This document shows, piece by piece, positions 33,200 through 36,119 of a DNA stretch of 36,119 nt. Where the stretch lies: positions 1 to 36,119 of the forward strand of contig NZ_AUHQ01000022.1 in NCBI RefSeq assembly GCF_000423265.1. The letters run 5' to 3'. Position 1 is the stretch's first letter, and every line of letters begins with the position of its first letter. Position numbers and translations under genes: made by a program. The notes beneath the pieces are model-generated. The model ran no database searches and was not told the origin of the DNA. It was given only the letters and a program-made list of their open reading frames with translations. The stretch is from Ligilactobacillus saerimneri DSM 16049. Its GTDB lineage: Bacteria; Bacillota; Bacilli; Lactobacillales; Lactobacillaceae.

Positions 33200-35263
33200 A
33201 TGAATAACTTTTTGAAGAAACTATATGCAAAGTTAAACACTAGATTTGGGTTCTTTACGCTAGTGTTATTTGTTTTTTGGATTAAGACCTACTTGGTATA
33301 TATAACTAAATTCAATCTAGGAATTGCAAGTACCTACCAGATGGTACTGGCTTTTATTAATCCGTTGCCATTTGCATTATTAATTTTGGGTATTGCTTTG
33401 TATTTCAAAGGCAAGAAATCCTATTGGCTATTGTTGGTTTTAGATTTCATTTGTAGTTTATGGATGTTTGCTAACATTTTGTACTATCGGGAATTTTCAG
33501 ACTTCCTATCCTTAGGAATAATCAAAACATCTGGTACAGTGTCTAATAATCTAGGCCTCAGTATTAGTGAAATTCTTCACGGAACGGATTTCCTGGTTTT
33601 TGTCGATGTAATAGTTTTTGCACTATTATTAATTTTCAAGCTAATCAAGGTTGATTATTCACCTGTTAAATATCGCGTGCCAGCGGTAATCACGGTGTTA
33701 TCAGTTGTATTGTTTGGATTGAACTTAACGGCTGCAGAAAAAGACCGGTCACAGTTATTAACGCGGACTTTCGACAATAATTACATCGTGAAGTACTTAG
33801 GTTTGAACTTTTATGCTGGTTATAATGCCTACCAAACACACAAACAAAATGAAACACGCGCGCACGCTTCTAGTAGCGATATGGACAAGGTTCTCAAATT
33901 TATTAATAAAAACCGGACAGAAGATAATATTCAATATTTTGGTAAGGCAAAAGGGAAAAATGTCTTTATTTTCCACTTGGAAAGCTTCCAACAATTCTTG
34001 ATTGACTACAAGGTGGAAGGTAAAGAAGTTACTCCTAATATTAATAGTTTTTATCATAACCAGAACACTTTGTCGTTTGACAATTTCTTTAACCAGGTTG
34101 GACAAGGGAAGACGTCTGATGCTGAAACAATGTTAGAAAATTCATTATATGGATTGCCATCAGGTTCAGTAACTTCTACATATGGGACTGATAACACATT
34201 CCAGGCATTGCCAGCGATGTTAAGTCAACGTGGTTATACAACCGCTTCGTTCCATGGGGACGTAGGAAGTTTTTGGAATCGAAATAACACTTATAAGTCA
34301 TGGGGATATCAGTACTTCTTTGACAAAGAATTCTACAAAGATAAAGCAGATTACAGTGTAGGTTACGGATTGAAAGATAAAATCTTCTTGAAACAAGCGG
34401 CACAGTACATTGAACAGTTGCCACAACCTTTCTATGCCAAGATTATTACTGTAACTAATCATTACCCTTATCAAATTGATAAGCAGAATCAAGATTTTCC
34501 TAAGACTACAACCGGGGATAATACTGTCGATGGGTATGTTCAAACGGCTCATTATTTAGACCAAGCGTTTGGAGAATTTATATCCTATTTGAAGAAGACA
34601 GGTTTATATGACAATTCAATGATTGTGATGTACGGTGACCACTACGGAATCTCTAATAACCATAAGAAGGCGATTGCACAGTTACTAGGGAAGGATAAGG
34701 TAACTGACTATGATTTGGTAAACTTCCAAAAGGTTCCATTTATGATTCATATGAATGGGTTACAAGGTGGAATTAATCACACATATGGTGGCGAAATAGA
34801 TGTTATGCCAACATTGTTAGATTTGATGGGGATTAAGAACACAGATACCATTCAATTTGGGCAAGACTTGTTAGCTACTAATAGAAGACAGGTTGTGGCA
34901 TTTAGAAATGGTGATTTTACTAGCCCACAGTATACGAAGGTAGGAAGTACTGTATATAATAACAAAGGTGAAAAAGTGACGGATAAACTGAATAAGAAGG
35001 AAAAGAGCATCATTGATCAAGACCAAGAGTATGTGACATCTTCATTAGATCTATCAGATAAGGTCATTACTGGTGATTTGCTGCGCTTCTATACTCCGTC
35101 AAACTTTAAGAACGTTAATAAGCAAGATATAACTTATAACTATACCAAGTCAATGGCACAACTAAAGCAAGCTCAAAAAGATAAGAAATCAAGCTTGCTT
35201 TACAAGAATAATGACAAGTCTACGGTTGATCTGTATAGCACGGATGCGCCAGAATTGAAATAA
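33200..35263 (+). CDS. ltaS: Lipoteichoic acid synthase family protein
   Basis: A 687-residue LtaS-type enzyme that polymerises glycerol phosphate from phosphatidylglycerol onto the glycolipid anchor outside the membrane. Five hydrophobic segments in the first ~210 residues are followed by an extracellular sulfatase-like domain. Catalytic Thr 305 lies in GQGKTSDAE. Metal ligands are Glu 261 in FHLESFQ and Asp 480/His 481 in YGDHYG. HFxGDxGSFWNR and KIITVTNHYPY are also typical. The C-terminal ~70 residues are Lys-rich. ATG 33200 is chosen (GTG 33197 directly precedes it) behind GAGG at 33189-33192. It follows the glycolipid genes, which is functionally consistent, and ends at a terminator. 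Confidence 0.93.
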   Translation: MNNFLKKLYAKLNTRFGFFTLVLFVFWIKTYLVYITKFNLGIASTYQMVLAFINPLPFALLILGIALYFKGKKSYWLLLVLDFICSLWMFANILYYREFSDFLSLGIIKTSGTVSNNLGLSISEILHGTDFLVFVDVIVFALLLIFKLIKVDYSPVKYRVPAVITVLSVVLFGLNLTAAEKDRSQLLTRTFDNNYIVKYLGLNFYAGYNAYQTHKQNETRAHASSSDMDKVLKFINKNRTEDNIQYFGKAKGKNVFIFHLESFQQFLIDYKVEGKEVTPNINSFYHNQNTLSFDNFFNQVGQGKTSDAETMLENSLYGLPSGSVTSTYGTDNTFQALPAMLSQRGYTTASFHGDVGSFWNRNNTYKSWGYQYFFDKEFYKDKADYSVGYGLKDKIFLKQAAQYIEQLPQPFYAKIITVTNHYPYQIDKQNQDFPKTTTGDNTVDGYVQTAHYLDQAFGEFISYLKKTGLYDNSMIVMYGDHYGISNNHKKAIAQLLGKDKVTDYDLVNFQKVPFMIHMNGLQGGINHTYGGEIDVMPTLLDLMGIKNTDTIQFGQDLLATNRRQVVAFRNGDFTSPQYTKVGSTVYNNKGEKVTDKLNKKEKSIIDQDQEYVTSSLDLSDKVITGDLLRFYTPSNFKNVNKQDITYNYTKSMAQLKQAQKDKKSSLLYKNNDKSTVDLYSTDAPELK

Positions 35264-35298
35264 ATTAAAAGTAGTAGGGTTACGATATAACCTTAAGC

Positions 35299-35343
35299 AA
35301 AAAACAGCTAGTTCCTGTGATAATGGGAAGTGGCTGTTTTTTT
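35299..35343 (+). terminator. ltaS terminator
   Basis: An A-rich left arm with CAGC (from 35299) pairs with GGCTG and a following run of seven T (to 35343). The stem has one G-T pair and one mismatch and a loop of about 9 bases. Confidence 0.85.
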
Positions 35344-35596
35344 GTATATTGTTTTTTAGTTATAGCTGAACATGTAGCATAGTAGATAAACAAAACAAGA
35401 ATACAAAGATCTTAAGATGACTAATAGACTAATTGCCTGGGCTTGTATGATACGAATGTAAACAAGAAAGAATTATTGTAAAAGAAATATTTTAAGGAAG
35501 AGTGGTAAAGGACATATGGATAATAGCTGCTTAAAAAGGATTCCATAAACAATTTTGAAGGAAAAAGCTATTGAAGAAATAAATTTCAAAAAAGTG
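35344..35596. other. Gene-free AT-rich stretch upstream of the rRNA operon
   Basis: About 250 bases with no convincing reading frame, RNA gene or repeat. It is A-rich, with several A-tracts, and could act as an UP element or bending region for the rRNA promoters that follow. Confidence 0.5.
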
Positions 35597-35625
35597 TTGA
35601 CGTAATTTTGCTAAGTTGGTATGAT
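35597..35625 (+). promoter_or_regulatory. rRNA operon promoter P1
   Basis: TTGACG (35597-35602), a 17-base spacer and TATGAT (35620-35625). First of three tandem promoters. Confidence 0.75.
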
Positions 35626-35679
35626 AGTAATCGCTGTTGAGGTAACAGGTTAACGATTTGAAATAAGATAAAAAAGTTG

Positions 35680-35708
35680 TTGACAATTAATTCCTTAATA
35701 GATATACT
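35680..35708 (+). promoter_or_regulatory. rRNA operon promoter P2
   Basis: A perfect TTGACA (35680-35685), a 17-base spacer and TATACT (35703-35708). It is preceded by AAAAAGTTG, shared with P3. Confidence 0.85.
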
Positions 35709-35757
35709 AATAAAGTTGTTTCAAACAAATGTTTAATCAATAAATCGAAAAAAGTTG

Positions 35758-35786
35758 TTGACTTAATTGATTTAAAATGATAAAAT
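35758..35786 (+). promoter_or_regulatory. rRNA operon promoter P3
   Basis: TTGACT (35758-35763), a 17-base spacer and TAAAAT (35781-35786), again preceded by AAAAAAGTTG. It lies about 155 bases before the mature 16S start. Confidence 0.75.
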
Positions 35787-35813
35787 TAAATAGTTGTTTG
35801 TAACCAAAAAGTA

Positions 35814-35836
35814 GATCTTTGAAAACTGAACAAAGT
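35814..35836 (+). promoter_or_regulatory. rRNA leader boxA-like antitermination region
   Basis: GATCTTTGAAAACTGAAC just after P3 resembles the CTTTGAAAACTGAACAAA leader element of Bacillus-type rrn operons, where Nus factors assemble. The leader then forms a small GC-containing hairpin around 35860-35880. Confidence 0.6.
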
Positions 35837-35940
35837 TTCGACAAATCAAATGTGTAGGGCTTCTTGCTAGACGCAAGAGCAAAACATTTGCGAATGTCAA
35901 TTCGCTAGTAATTTTTACGAGTCTAATCGACTTAAGATTT

Positions 35941-36119
<179 letters not shown>

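Noticed and set aside
35344-35940. tRNA genes before the rRNA operon
   Set aside because: No cloverleaf-like sequence with a GTTCNANNC T-loop was found by eye; only promoters and leader elements are present.

Overview
The window looks like part of the chromosome of a lactic acid bacterium of the family Lactobacillaceae (Lactobacillus in the old broad sense). The partial 16S rRNA gene at the right end is lactobacillus-like. The gene set agrees: HPr/enzyme I, ClpE behind a CtsR box, LtaS with two glycolipid glycosyltransferases, DegV beside DUF1836, DUF402, TrmA-type RNA methyltransferase beside RecX, and an IS30 remnant. The genus cannot be fixed from about 180 bases of 16S.

Left part (1-9900), accessory in character. 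The window opens in the 3' end of an IS30-type transposase. Next is a four-gene operon (387-4933): a class I glutamine amidotransferase-like gamma-glutamyl hydrolase, a glutamine-synthetase-like ligase, an amidohydrolase and an APC permease. This looks like a gamma-glutamylation pathway for an unidentified amine, and the ligase/hydrolase pair resembles the two halves of fungal FluG. After a clear terminator comes the most striking locus (5041-9065): a Sel1-repeat protein, a 731-residue RNA-repair enzyme with polynucleotide kinase, metallophosphatase and RNA ligase domains, and an ATP-grasp enzyme with the two-lysine signature of the R2K clade. A class I methyltransferase follows whose membrane-anchor part is broken by two in-frame stops.

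Middle part (9900-24900), mostly core genes in short units: DUF1836 diverging from DegV; galU; a YihY/BrkB membrane protein; recX facing away from an rlmCD-type rRNA methyltransferase plus a serine hydrolase; the DUF402 phosphatase; an AI-2E family exporter; gpsA; gtrA on the opposite strand; a TagH-like ABC ATPase fused to a membrane anchor and LysM domain; prfC; and a cytoplasmic-looking MucBP-type protein. Strong hairpin terminators separate many of these units, and several serve two converging genes.

Right part (25000-36119): clpE under a CtsR operator; a divergent 64-residue gene; the ptsH-ptsI operon with a possible cre site; then the glycolipid and lipoteichoic acid cluster (lafA-like, lafB-like, a UPF0104 membrane protein, ltaS). 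The window ends with a gene-free stretch carrying three tandem strong promoters and an antitermination-like leader before the 16S rRNA gene.

The best candidate for an undescribed system is the Sel1 / kinase-phosphatase-RNA ligase / R2K ATP-grasp operon. It may be a tRNA or other RNA repair module used in stress or phage conflict, coupled to an unknown peptide or amino-acid ligation.
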